Below are positions 15,436 through 23,446 of a stretch of 40,548 nucleotides of DNA, piece by piece. Under the pieces are notes generated by a model. The model saw only the letters and a program-made list of their open reading frames with translations. It made no database searches and had not been told where the DNA came from. This stretch comes from Spirilliplanes yamanashiensis (GTDB taxonomy: Bacteria; Actinomycetota; Actinomycetes; Mycobacteriales; Micromonosporaceae): assembly GCF_016863475.1 (NCBI RefSeq), contig NZ_BOOY01000017.1:1-40548 (forward strand). Reading direction: 5' to 3'. How positions within the stretch are numbered: position 1 is the first letter of the stretch; each line of letters starts with the position of its first letter. Both the position numbers and the translations under genes were made by a program.

Positions 15436-16647
15436 TTGGCCGGTGGACTCGTAGCCCTGCTGGACGACGTGGCGGTGCTGGCGCGCGCCGCCGCGGCGTC
15501 GGTCGACGACATCGGGGTGGCCGCCGCCAAGGCCGGCGCCAAGGCCGCCGGCGTCGTCATCGACGACGCCGCCGTCACGCCGCAGTACGTGCGCAGCCTG
15601 GCGGCCGAGCGCGAACTGCCGATCATCAAGCGCATCGCCCTCGGCTCGCTGCGCAACAAGTTCCTCATCATCCTGCCGGCGATCCTGCTGCTCAGCCAGT
15701 TCGTGCCGTGGCTGCTCACCCCGATCCTCATGCTCGGCGGCGCCTACCTCTGCTACGAGGGCGCCGAGAAGGTCTGGGCCAAGATCGCCCACCACGACGC
15801 CCACGGCGGCGGCGAGGAGGCGAAGGACGAGAAGACCCTGATCGCCGGGGCCGTCCGCACCGACCTGATCCTCTCGGCCGAGATCATGGTCATCACCCTG
15901 AACGAGGTCATCGCCGAGACCTTCTGGTCGCGGCTGGCGATCCTGAGCGTCGTCGCCCTCGTCATGACCGTGCTGGTGTACGGCGCCGTCGCCCTCATCG
16001 TGAAGATGGACGACGTCGGCCTGCGCCTGACCCAGCGCTCCGGCGCCGTCGCCTCCCTCGGTCACGGCCTGGTGAAGGCGATGCCGAAGGTGCTGACCTT
16101 CCTCACCGTCGTCGGCACCGCCGCTATGCTGTGGGTCGGCGGCCACATCCTGCTGGTCGGCAGCGACGAGCTGGGCCTGCACGCGGTGTACGGCGCCGTG
16201 CACCACATGGAGGACGCCGCCCACGACGCCACGGGCCCCCTCGGCGGGGTCATCGGCTGGTTGGTGAACACGGTGGCGAGCGCGATCGTCGGGCTCATCG
16301 TCGGCGCCCTGATCGTGGTCTTCATGACCTTCACGTTCCACCGCCGCAAGGCGGCGCACGGCACGGAGGCCGGGCACGGCACCGAGGCCGGGCACGGCGC
16401 CGAGGCGCACGGGACGGCGACGGCGGAGATCGCGGCCGCTTCCAAGGCGGCGGGCACCGCGACGGGCTCCGGCTCCGCGACCAGCTCGGGCTCCGCGGCG
16501 GGCTCCGGCCCGGCGGCGGGCTCCGGCTCCGCGGCGGGCTCCGGCTCCGCGGCGGGCTCCGGCTCCGCGGCGGGCTCCGGGCCGGCGGCCGGGCCGGCGG
16601 CCGGGTCCGGGTCGACGGCCGAGGCGGGTAGCGACACGGCGCACTGA
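15436..16647 (+). CDS. DUF808 family inner-membrane protein
   Basis: This 403-aa protein of the DUF808 (YedI) family is a polytopic inner-membrane protein of unknown function. It starts with TTG 15436 (RBS GAGAGGA about 10 nt upstream); the sequence AGGLVALLDDVAVLARAAAASVDD is the usual family N-terminus. About six hydrophobic segments are visible (for example LIILPAILLLSQFVPWLL near 75-95, ILSVVALVMTVLVYGAVALIV near 175-195, GLIVGALIVVFMTFTF near 285-300). After about residue 302 the protein departs from the family core into a His/Ala/Gly segment and then SGSAAG repeats to the end. That C-terminal tail should be cytoplasmic or disordered and is specific to this protein. Confidence 0.88.
   Translation: MAGGLVALLDDVAVLARAAAASVDDIGVAAAKAGAKAAGVVIDDAAVTPQYVRSLAAERELPIIKRIALGSLRNKFLIILPAILLLSQFVPWLLTPILMLGGAYLCYEGAEKVWAKIAHHDAHGGGEEAKDEKTLIAGAVRTDLILSAEIMVITLNEVIAETFWSRLAILSVVALVMTVLVYGAVALIVKMDDVGLRLTQRSGAVASLGHGLVKAMPKVLTFLTVVGTAAMLWVGGHILLVGSDELGLHAVYGAVHHMEDAAHDATGPLGGVIGWLVNTVASAIVGLIVGALIVVFMTFTFHRRKAAHGTEAGHGTEAGHGAEAHGTATAEIAAASKAAGTATGSGSATSSGSAAGSGPAAGSGSAAGSGSAAGSGSAAGSGPAAGPAAGSGSTAEAGSDTAH
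16470..16620 (+). repeat. 18-bp repeats encoding the SGSAAG tail
   Basis: Near-identical 18-bp units (GGCTCCGCGGCGGGCTCC-type) encode the SGSAAG/SGPAAG repeats at the end of the DUF808 protein. These are coding and slippage-prone. Confidence 0.75.
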
Positions 16648-16694
16648 CGGCCGCGCCGCCGGCGCCGGGGGCCGATTCACGCCCTCGGCGCCGG

Positions 16695-16724
16695 TTGATT
16701 CATTCCATCGATGTGAATGATATT
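16695..16724 (+). promoter_or_regulatory. Promoter with operator-like dyad in the spacer, upstream of the lyase gene
   Basis: TTGATT (16695-16700) and GATATT (16719-16724), 18 nt apart, make the clearest promoter in the window, in a notably AT-rich patch. The -10 ends 6 nt before GTG 16731, so the transcript is leaderless. Between the boxes lies a near-palindrome: CATTC (16701-16705), the self-complementary CATCGATG (16706-16713), one T, then GAATG (16715-16719). A repressor bound there would block the polymerase. The GntR/LacI-type regulator encoded just downstream on the opposite strand is a candidate, by inference. Confidence 0.55.
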
Positions 16725-16730
16725 GGCGCG

Positions 16731-17873
16731 GTGAGAATCAGACCCCTGATCGCCGTCGCCGCCGGCGCGGCCCTGCTGGCGGCCGGCGCCACCACCGCCC
16801 TCGCGGTCGAGGCGCCCGCGGCACCGCGGCCGACGGCGGCCGCCCCGTACGTCAACTCGTTCGAGCGGCCGCCCGCCGGTGCGCCGTACCTGCGCGGCGC
16901 CTGGGCCGCCGACGGGTGGAGCGCCCCCTGGGACCAGGGCCTGGCGGCCCGGAGCACGATCGACGGCGCGGTGGCGCACTCCGGCGGCAAGTCGCTGCGG
17001 GCGTTCTACCCGAAGGGCGTGATCAGCCCGGAGAACTCGGGGCTGTCGGCGCCGTTCGCGCTGGTCCCGAGCCGGGAGTACTACTTCTCGCAGTGGGTGC
17101 GGTTCAGCCCGGACTTCAGCTGGGGCACGACGTCGTTCGCGGGCAAGCTCGGCGTGGGCCTGGCGGGCGGCGCCTCGTGTTCCGGCGGCAAGGTCTGCGA
17201 CGGCTTCAACGGCTTCAGCTCGCGGATGATCTGGCGGTCCGGCGGGCGCGCGTCGCTGTACTACTACCACATGGGCCACGCCGGCACGTACGGCGACGAT
17301 GCGGACTTCTCGCTCGACGGCGCGCCGGTGTACTACCCGCGCGGCCAGTGGATCAACCTGGTGCAGCGGGTCAAGGTCAACACCGTGACCGGCGGCGAGG
17401 CGAACCCGGACGGCGAGATCGAGGCCTGGTACAACGGCCGGCGCGTCGTCAGCGTCACCGGGCTGCGCTTCGTCCGCAACGCCGACCTGGTCGACCGGGC
17501 GTACTTCAGCTCGTTCCACGGTGGCGCGGAGGCCGGTTTCGCCCCGCAGAACGACTCGTACATCTGGTACGACGACTTCACCGCGTCGACGTCGCGGGCG
17601 GACATCTGCGAGCTCTCGGGCGGCTGCCCGACCGCCCCGCCGACCACGCCGCCGACGACGACGCCGCCGACGCCGCCGACGACCCGCCCCGCCACTCCCC
17701 CGGTGACCACGGCGCCGACCGACCCGGGCGTCGCGGCGTGGCAGCCCGGCACGGCGTACGCGGTCGGGCGGACCGTCACCTACGACGGGGCGACCTACCG
17801 CTGCCGGCAGGCGCAACGGTCGCTGACCGGCTGGGAGCCGGTCCGCACGCCGGCCCTCTGGCAGCGCCTCTGA
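16731..17873 (+). CDS. Secreted PL14-type polysaccharide lyase with C-terminal chitin-binding-like module
   Basis: A 380-aa exported protein. GTG 16731 follows a strong promoter by 6 nt (leaderless) and begins a signal peptide (VRIRPLIAVAAGAALLAAG). Residues about 35-285 resemble the jelly-roll domain of polysaccharide lyase family 14 (alginate/glucuronan lyases): FERPP near the start, FAGKLGVGLAGG, SSRMIWRSGG, PRGQWINLVQRVKVNT, FSSFHGG and YIWYDDF. A Thr/Pro linker (about 297-325) leads to a 50-residue module with the CBM5/12 pattern AWQPGTAYAVG...YDGATYRCRQ...GWEP...PALWQRL. A domain pair for degrading a wall or biomass polysaccharide is likely; the exact polymer is not determined. Confidence 0.8.
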   Translation: MRIRPLIAVAAGAALLAAGATTALAVEAPAAPRPTAAAPYVNSFERPPAGAPYLRGAWAADGWSAPWDQGLAARSTIDGAVAHSGGKSLRAFYPKGVISPENSGLSAPFALVPSREYYFSQWVRFSPDFSWGTTSFAGKLGVGLAGGASCSGGKVCDGFNGFSSRMIWRSGGRASLYYYHMGHAGTYGDDADFSLDGAPVYYPRGQWINLVQRVKVNTVTGGEANPDGEIEAWYNGRRVVSVTGLRFVRNADLVDRAYFSSFHGGAEAGFAPQNDSYIWYDDFTASTSRADICELSGGCPTAPPTTPPTTTPPTPPTTRPATPPVTTAPTDPGVAAWQPGTAYAVGRTVTYDGATYRCRQAQRSLTGWEPVRTPALWQRL

Positions 17874-17884
17874 GCGGGCGCACC

Positions 17885-17917
17885 GCGGGCCGCCGTCACG
17901 ACGCGGCGGCGGCCCGC
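17885..17917. terminator. Bidirectional terminator between lyase and regulator genes
   Basis: A perfect 11-bp stem GCGGGCCGCCG (17885-17895) / CGGCGGCCCGC (17907-17917), with an 11-nt loop, lies 11 nt past the lyase stop. It overlaps the last codons of the convergent regulator gene. It serves mainly the lyase transcript. Confidence 0.6.
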
Positions 17918-19023
17918 CGGTCCGCGCCGCCGCAGGAGGCGCGGACGATCAGCCGCGGCTGCAGCTCCACCCGCTGGACGGGCACCCCGGCGCCGCCGTC
18001 GATGCGGCGCAGCAGCAGCTCGGCGGCCGTCGCCCCGACCTGCTCCTTCGGCGGCGCGACGGCCGTGAGCGGCGGGTCGCCCAGCTCGGCCACCTCGTCG
18101 TCGTAGGTGATGACGGCCAGGTCGCCGGGGGCGCGCATGCCCAGCCGGCGGGCGTGCGCCAGCAGGGTGGCGGCGTCCCGGTCGCCGTGGCAGAACACGG
18201 CGCTGACCCGGTGGGTGCGGCAGGCCCGGGCGAACTCGCCGATCTGCCCGGCGGTCCACGACTCGCGGCACACCACGGCCTCCGGCACCGGCGTCACGCC
18301 GAGGGCCGCGGCGGCCGCCGCGAAACCGGCGGTGATGGGCTGCGCGGTGCCGGTGCGGACGCGGCCCAGGTAGCCGATGCGGGTGTGGCCCAGCCCGACG
18401 AGGTGCCGGACGGCCGCGTGCACGCCGCCGGCGTGGTGGGTGGTCACGTACGTCGTCGGGTCGTCCGGAGCGGGCGCGGGCGGGCGGCGCTCGGCCAGCA
18501 CGTACGGCACGGGCAGGTCGCGCAGGGCGTCGACGTGGCGCTGGGCGTCGGCGACCAGGTGCAGGTTCGGCACCAGGACGAGGCCCGCGACGCCGCTGCC
18601 GAGCAGGCTGCGCAGCTGGGCGTCCTCCCGGTCGCACCGGTAGTCGGAGCTGGCCAGGACGACGCCGGTGCCCGCCGCGGTCAGCGTGCGTTCGATGCCC
18701 TCGATCACCCGCGGGTAGTAATAGGACGTGGACGGCACCAGCACGCCCACCAGCCGGCGGCCCGCTGACGCCGGGCGCGGGCGGCGCACCACGTACGTGC
18801 CGGACCCCTGGCGCCGCTCCACGACGCCCTCGGCGACGAGCAGCCCGACGGCGCGCCGCACGGTGTTGACCCCGACGCCGTGCTCGGCCGCCAGCCGCGG
18901 CTCGGTGGGCAGCCGGCCGCCGACCGGCCACTGCCCGTCCGCCACCTGCCGGCGCAGCACCTCGGCCAGCACCCGGAACTTCCGTCCCGGAGGGAACGAA
19001 TCCGGCGGTCCGAGGGGGTCCAT
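17896..19023 (-). CDS. GntR-type winged helix fused to a LacI-type sugar sensor (AraR-like regulator)
   Basis: A 375-aa cytoplasmic transcription regulator. Residues 15-80 form a GntR winged helix-turn-helix (LAEVLRRQVADGQWPVGGRLPTE ... GVGVNTVRRAVGLLVAEGVVERRQGSGTYVV). Residues about 92-360 match the LacI/periplasmic-binding-protein sensor fold (GVLVPSTSYYYPRVIEGIE ... GHTRIGYLGR ... DLAVITYDDE). This layout is known from AraR and related sugar-responsive repressors. It converges on the secreted lyase gene and diverges from the glycosyltransferase, with operator-like repeats in that gap, so it probably controls itself and a neighbour in response to a sugar. ATG 19023 has no RBS; CATGAT 8 nt upstream suggests a leaderless start. 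Confidence 0.88.
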   Translation of the reverse strand: MDPLGPPDSFPPGRKFRVLAEVLRRQVADGQWPVGGRLPTEPRLAAEHGVGVNTVRRAVGLLVAEGVVERRQGSGTYVVRRPRPASAGRRLVGVLVPSTSYYYPRVIEGIERTLTAAGTGVVLASSDYRCDREDAQLRSLLGSGVAGLVLVPNLHLVADAQRHVDALRDLPVPYVLAERRPPAPAPDDPTTYVTTHHAGGVHAAVRHLVGLGHTRIGYLGRVRTGTAQPITAGFAAAAAALGVTPVPEAVVCRESWTAGQIGEFARACRTHRVSAVFCHGDRDAATLLAHARRLGMRAPGDLAVITYDDEVAELGDPPLTAVAPPKEQVGATAAELLLRRIDGGAGVPVQRVELQPRLIVRASCGGADRRAAAAS

Positions 19024-19070
19024 GGCGGGGAATCATGCGCGGTGCGGGGCCGCCCGTCAACGCGCGGCGG

Positions 19071-19121
19071 GTGCCCGATCGACCCGCGCCCGGCCGATCT
19101 TCGGGCACAGTGGTCGATCGG
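19071..19121. promoter_or_regulatory. Operator-like inverted repeats in the regulator/glycosyltransferase gap
   Basis: The 10-mer CCGATCGACC (19075-19084) recurs inverted as GGTCGATCGG (19112-19121), centres 37 bp apart. Overlapping it is a second dyad, GTGCCCGA (19071-19078) / TCGGGCAC (19101-19108). Both lie midway in the 126-nt divergent gap and are candidates for binding by the adjacent GntR/LacI-type regulator. Confidence 0.45.
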
Positions 19122-19137
19122 CCGCCGGGCGGACCCA

Positions 19138-19143
19138 TAGGTT
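19138..19143 (+). promoter_or_regulatory. -10-like element for a leaderless glycosyltransferase gene
   Basis: TAGGTT (TAnnnT) ends 6 nt before GTG 19150, with no RBS in between. Confidence 0.4.
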
Positions 19144-19149
19144 CGGCGG

Positions 19150-20091
19150 GTGCGCATCTTCGTGTCCGTGGCGTCGTACCGCGACGCGGAACTCGTCCCC
19201 ACCGTCCTGGACGCCCTCGCCACGGCGCGGCACCCGGAGCGGCTGCGGTTCGGCGTCTGCTGGCAGCACGGCGACGACGAGGACGTGACCCCGCTGCTCG
19301 GCCACCCGCAGGTCGACATCATGGACGTGCACTGGCGCGACAGCAGCGGCGCGTGCTGGGCGCGCGCCGAGTGCATGAAGATGTTCGACGGCGAGGACGT
19401 CTTCATGCAGATCGACAGCCACCACCGGTTCGTCCCGCACTGGGACGACAAGGCCCTGGCGGCGCTGGCGCGGGCGCCGGGCGACAGGCCCGTGCTGACG
19501 ACGTACCCGCCGATCTACGAGCCGGGCACGGACCCGGACCCGGACGCGGCGCCGTTGCAGCTGCTGCACTACGACTTCGACGACTTCAACATCCCGCTGG
19601 TGCGCCCGTCCGCGATCCCGGACTGGGCGGCGCTGGGGCGGCGCCCGTTCCGGGCCCGGTTCATCGCCGCCGGCTTCATCTTCGCCCCGGGCAGCTTCCC
19701 CGCCGACGTGCCGTACAACCCGGAGCGGTACTTCCACGGCGAGGAGATCGACCTCACCGTGCGCAGCTTCACCCGCGGGTACGACCTGTTCCACCCCACC
19801 GAGGTCCTGCTGTGGCACAACTACGGCGGGACGTACCGGCGCAAGCACTGGGAGGACCACCCGCGCGGCGGGCCGACCATCGGGTGGTCGGTGCGCGACC
19901 GGCTCAGCCGGGCCGGGGTCCGCAAGCTGCTGCTGCGCGGCGCCGTCGGGCCGCTGGCGCTCGGCACGGAGCGCACCCTGGCGGACTACTGCGCCTACGC
20001 CGGCGTCGACTTCGCCGCCCGCACGGCGACGCCGGAGACGCTGAGCGGCGCGGAGCCGGCGGCCTGCGCCCCGGCCCCGGCCGCCGCCTGA
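19150..20091 (+). CDS. GlcNAc-type glycosyltransferase (GT-A fold)
   Basis: This 313-aa cytoplasmic protein matches the pattern of the GlcNAc transferase family (Pfam GlcNAc, PF11397) related to eukaryotic Skp1 GlcNAc transferases. N-terminal VSVASYRDAELVPTVLDAL and RLRFGVCWQH form the nucleotide-sugar half. WARAECMKMFDGEDVFMQIDSHHRF contains the D-x-H that stands in for DxD in this family. GEEIDLTVRSFTRGYDLFHPTEVLLWHNY supplies the acceptor-side acidic motif. There is no membrane segment. Acceptor unknown. GTG 19150 is supported by the -10-like TAGGTT. The last 15 residues are Ala/Pro-rich. Confidence 0.82.
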   Translation: MRIFVSVASYRDAELVPTVLDALATARHPERLRFGVCWQHGDDEDVTPLLGHPQVDIMDVHWRDSSGACWARAECMKMFDGEDVFMQIDSHHRFVPHWDDKALAALARAPGDRPVLTTYPPIYEPGTDPDPDAAPLQLLHYDFDDFNIPLVRPSAIPDWAALGRRPFRARFIAAGFIFAPGSFPADVPYNPERYFHGEEIDLTVRSFTRGYDLFHPTEVLLWHNYGGTYRRKHWEDHPRGGPTIGWSVRDRLSRAGVRKLLLRGAVGPLALGTERTLADYCAYAGVDFAARTATPETLSGAEPAACAPAPAAA

Positions 20092-20095
20092 GTTC

Positions 20096-20112
20096 CGGCG
20101 GGAGCGCCGCCG
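20096..20112. terminator. Small hairpin between convergent genes
   Basis: The stem CGGCGG (20096-20101) / CCGCCG (20107-20112) has a 5-nt loop in the 33-nt gap between the glycosyltransferase and the last gene of the type VII operon. An alternative pairing, CCGGCG (20095-20100) / CGCCGG (20116-20121), is also possible. Confidence 0.4.
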
Positions 20113-20124
20113 AAACGCCGGCCG

Positions 20125-23100
20125 TCAGCCGACCGACGCCAGGCCGCCCTCCTGCCGCGCCGCCTCCGGCGCCCGGCGCAGGCCGGTCATGTCGGCGAGC
20201 GTCAGCGTCTGCGACGCGGCCGTGCGGGCCAGGCCGGCGGCGAGCCGGTGCGCGGCGGCTACCGTCGGCTCGGGCAGCTCCGCGGCGAGCGGCAGCAGCG
20301 CCGAGCGGACGTCGTCGGGCACCTCGTGGCCGCGCCGGGTCAGGTACCGCACGGCCAGCTCGCCCAGCTCCGCGCCCGTGTAGCCCGGGAAGTCCCACCG
20401 CTGGCCGAAGCAGCCGGGCAGCTGCGGCACGTCGAGCAGCAGCGTCCGCAGGGCGGCCGGTGCGCCGCTCAGCAGCACCAGCGGGTCGCCGGGCACGCGG
20501 CGCATCTCGTCCGCGAGGGCCTCCCCCAGCTCGGTGCGGAACTGCTCGTCGATCCCGCTCTGCGCGTCGGTCCACTCGATCAGCAGCACGCCGCCCGTCG
20601 CCTCCTGGACGGCCGCGCGGATCAGGCTGCGGGCCTGCCCGGGCCACTGCGGGCACAGCTCCCGGTCCGTCGACACGGTCACCAGGTGGCCGACCGGCAT
20701 GAGGTCCAGCTCCGCCACGGCCTGCGCGTACAGGCGGGCGATCTCGCGGCGGCCGGTGCCGGGCCGGCCGCACAGCACCACGTTGCCGTGCGTCGCGTAC
20801 GGGCGCTTCTGGTTCCGCAGCTGCGCCAGCGTCAGGACGGCGCCGCCGGCGGCCTGCCGCACGGCCGTGATGCCGACGAGCCGGCTGATCCGCCCCCACG
20901 CGTGGCTGGCGCCCAGCGCGGCCCGCGGGTCCGACGCGACGGTCGGGGCCTGCGCCTGCTGCGCCCCGTCGCGGGGCAGCAGCTCCAGCTCCGGCGCCAG
21001 GTCGTACTCGGTGAGCCGGTTGAGGTCCTTGTCGCGGGTGGGCGGCGCCAGCGCCAGCCGCGACGCCTGGTGGTTCACCATGGCCTCGAACAGCTTGCGG
21101 GCCACGCGGCCGTTGCCGAACGTCGAGTTCTTCGGCACCCGCTCGAAGTACTCGTGCAGGGCCGTGACGGCCTCGTCGGTCAGCTCGTAGTAGTGCTTGC
21201 GGCACAGGTTCGTGGTGATCGTGACGAGCTCGTCGACGCTGTAGTTGGGGAACTCGATGGTGCGGGTGAACCGCGACGCCAGACCGGGGTTCGACTGGAG
21301 GAACTTCTCCATCAGCTCCGAGTAGCCGGCCACGATGACCACCAGCTCGTCGCGGTGGTCCTCCATCATCTTCATCAGCGCATCGATGGCCTCCTGGCCG
21401 AAGTCCGGCCCGGAGCCGCCGGTGGACGCGCTCAGCGTGTACGCCTCGTCGATGAACAGCACCCCGCCGAGGGCCTTGGTGACCAGCTCGGTGGTCTTGA
21501 TGGCGGTGGAGCCGATGTACTGGCCGACCAGGTCGGCGCGGGCCGCCTCGATCATGTGCCCCTTGGCGAGGATGCCCAGCTCGGCGAGCACCGAGCCGTA
21601 CAGCCGGGCGACCGTGGTCTTACCGGTGCCGGGCGGGCCGGCGAAGACGAGGTGCCGGCTCATCGGCGGCATCGGCAGGCCCATCCGCTCCCGGGCCTGG
21701 GACATCTTGATGAGGTTGATGAGGCCGGTGACCTCCTTCTTCACCCCGTCCAAGCCGATCAGGTTGTCCAGCTCGCCCAGCGTTCCCGACATCTCGTCAC
21801 CCTTCTGCGTGCGCGCCGGCGCCGCCGCGGCGGCGCCGCCGGACCCGGCCGGCGCCGGGCTCACCGGCGACGCGGCGCGCCCGGTGTCCATGTTGTCCAG
21901 CACGACCTGGTGCCGGACAGGCGTGCTCACCTCCGTCGCGCCGCTGTCGCGCACGACGCAGCCGGCCAGCCGCACCGGCTCGGCCGACTCAACGTGCACG
22001 CCGTCCTGGGCGCTGCCGAGCACCTCGCACTCGGTGAGCACGGCCCGGGCGGCGGCCTCCACGCTGACGCCGTGCCGGCGGGCGTTGCGGATGCGCGCCC
22101 GGGTGGCCGTCAGCACGGCGTTCCCGGTCGCCAGGAATCCGTCCGCGGCGGGGTCGTCGACCTGGCTGTCGGTGACGGCCGCCTCGGCCCGGTCGCCGAC
22201 GAGCAGGCCGCCGCCGGTGAGCGTCACGGCGGTGAGCGTCGCCCGCGCCTCGCCGCCCACGTCGACGGCCGCCTCGGCGCGCGTGCCGAGGCGCGCCCCC
22301 GACAGCGTGACCCGCGCCCGGTCGCGGACCTCCAGGCCCGCCGCGTTCGCGGTGTCGAGGGTGACGTCGTCGAGCGTCGCCTCGCCGTCCTCGTGCAGCA
22401 GCACGCCCGCCCCGGCGTCCGCCTGGCCGCGCAGGCCCGTGACGGTGGCGCACCCGGCGGCGACCACCATCATCCGCTCGGTCATGGCGCTGACGACGAG
22501 CTGTTCCAGGACCGGCCGGGCGTTTTCGTCGACCCGGATGCCGATGGGGCTGCCGGTCAGCGTGCACCCGGTGAGCCGCGGCCGGGCGCCGCGGGTCACC
22601 TGCACCGCGATGTGCCCGGCGTCGGCGAACGTGCACCGCTGGAACACCGCGGCCGAGTCGTCGGCGATGTGCGCCGACTGGACGGCCGCGCCGGTGAACG
22701 TGGAGTCGGAGACGGTCACGTCCCCGGAGCCGCGCACGTACAGGTCGACGTTCTGGCTGCCGGTGACGGTGAGGCCGGTGATCTCGGCGCTGCCCTGCTG
22801 CTCCACCACCACGGCCGGCTTCGCCGCGTCGGTGATCTCGCACTGCTCCATGACGCAACGCGCCTGCCCGTTGACGACCAGCCCGTTGCCGGCCACCTGG
22901 TACAGCGCCGACCGGCGCACGATGAGGTGCCCGCTCTCCGCCGCCACCAGCGCCGACGAGCTGACCTCGCCGATCCGGCACTCCTCGACGGTGCTGGGCC
23001 GCTCGGAGGTGACGACGACGCCGGCGCCGTTCGGGTTGGTGACCTCGCACGCCCGCATGGCCAGCGAGCCGTTGAGCCGCGACAGGATCGCCGCCCACGA

Positions 23101-23433
23101 CGCGCCGACGACCCGGCAGTCCTCCAGGGCGACCTCGCCCTGGTACACGTCCACGGCGGCGACCTCGGTGTCGGCGCTGGTCAGGTGCAGCCCGCGCAGG
23201 TGCGCGCCGGCGCCGTTGACCACCAGGACGCTGCCCGCGGCGGCGGTCACGACCACCGTGCCGGGCCCGTCGCCGGCCACGATCGTCACCCGCTTGCGGA
23301 CGACCAGGTTCTCCTCGTACCGGCCCTCGTGCACGGTGACGGTGGCGTCGTCCTCCGCCCGCTCCAGGGCGGCGCCGATCGTCGGCAGCGCGCCCGGCCG
23401 CCCGGGGGCCACCACCAGCACCTGACGGCTCAC
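20125..23433 (-). CDS. Beta-helix / AAA+ / degenerate AAA+ fusion, EccA-like component of a type VII locus
   Basis: A 1102-aa protein without signal peptide or membrane helix. Residues 1-510 are about 20 short beta-strand turns of a right-handed parallel beta-helix (pectate-lyase/NosD-like, with recurring V-x-[DE]-C-x-[VI] patterns). A Pro/Ala/Gly linker (510-547) follows. Residues 548-800 are a CbbX/SpoVK-type AAA+ domain as in EccA: Walker A GPPGTGKT (599-606), Walker B LFIDEA (659-664), and an Arg in LASRF as probable finger. Residues 840-1085 look like a second AAA+ copy that has lost its key residues: GRPGTGRR (Lys to Arg) and LLIEWTD in place of the DE box. EccA proteins normally carry TPRs, not a beta-helix. 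GTG 23433 starts 13 nt after the upstream gene, so it is the last gene of the operon. Confidence 0.88.
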   Translation of the reverse strand: MSRQVLVVAPGRPGALPTIGAALERAEDDATVTVHEGRYEENLVVRKRVTIVAGDGPGTVVVTAAAGSVLVVNGAGAHLRGLHLTSADTEVAAVDVYQGEVALEDCRVVGASWAAILSRLNGSLAMRACEVTNPNGAGVVVTSERPSTVEECRIGEVSSSALVAAESGHLIVRRSALYQVAGNGLVVNGQARCVMEQCEITDAAKPAVVVEQQGSAEITGLTVTGSQNVDLYVRGSGDVTVSDSTFTGAAVQSAHIADDSAAVFQRCTFADAGHIAVQVTRGARPRLTGCTLTGSPIGIRVDENARPVLEQLVVSAMTERMMVVAAGCATVTGLRGQADAGAGVLLHEDGEATLDDVTLDTANAAGLEVRDRARVTLSGARLGTRAEAAVDVGGEARATLTAVTLTGGGLLVGDRAEAAVTDSQVDDPAADGFLATGNAVLTATRARIRNARRHGVSVEAAARAVLTECEVLGSAQDGVHVESAEPVRLAGCVVRDSGATEVSTPVRHQVVLDNMDTGRAASPVSPAPAGSGGAAAAAPARTQKGDEMSGTLGELDNLIGLDGVKKEVTGLINLIKMSQARERMGLPMPPMSRHLVFAGPPGTGKTTVARLYGSVLAELGILAKGHMIEAARADLVGQYIGSTAIKTTELVTKALGGVLFIDEAYTLSASTGGSGPDFGQEAIDALMKMMEDHRDELVVIVAGYSELMEKFLQSNPGLASRFTRTIEFPNYSVDELVTITTNLCRKHYYELTDEAVTALHEYFERVPKNSTFGNGRVARKLFEAMVNHQASRLALAPPTRDKDLNRLTEYDLAPELELLPRDGAQQAQAPTVASDPRAALGASHAWGRISRLVGITAVRQAAGGAVLTLAQLRNQKRPYATHGNVVLCGRPGTGRREIARLYAQAVAELDLMPVGHLVTVSTDRELCPQWPGQARSLIRAAVQEATGGVLLIEWTDAQSGIDEQFRTELGEALADEMRRVPGDPLVLLSGAPAALRTLLLDVPQLPGCFGQRWDFPGYTGAELGELAVRYLTRRGHEVPDDVRSALLPLAAELPEPTVAAAHRLAAGLARTAASQTLTLADMTGLRRAPEAARQEGGLASVG

Positions 23434-23446
23434 GTCCGCACCCCCG

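Noticed and set aside
16470-16620. Ser/Gly/Ala tail of DUF808 as an independent gene or transposon end
   Set aside because: It is in frame with the DUF808 protein and made of 18-bp slippage repeats; no inverted ends or target duplications are visible.
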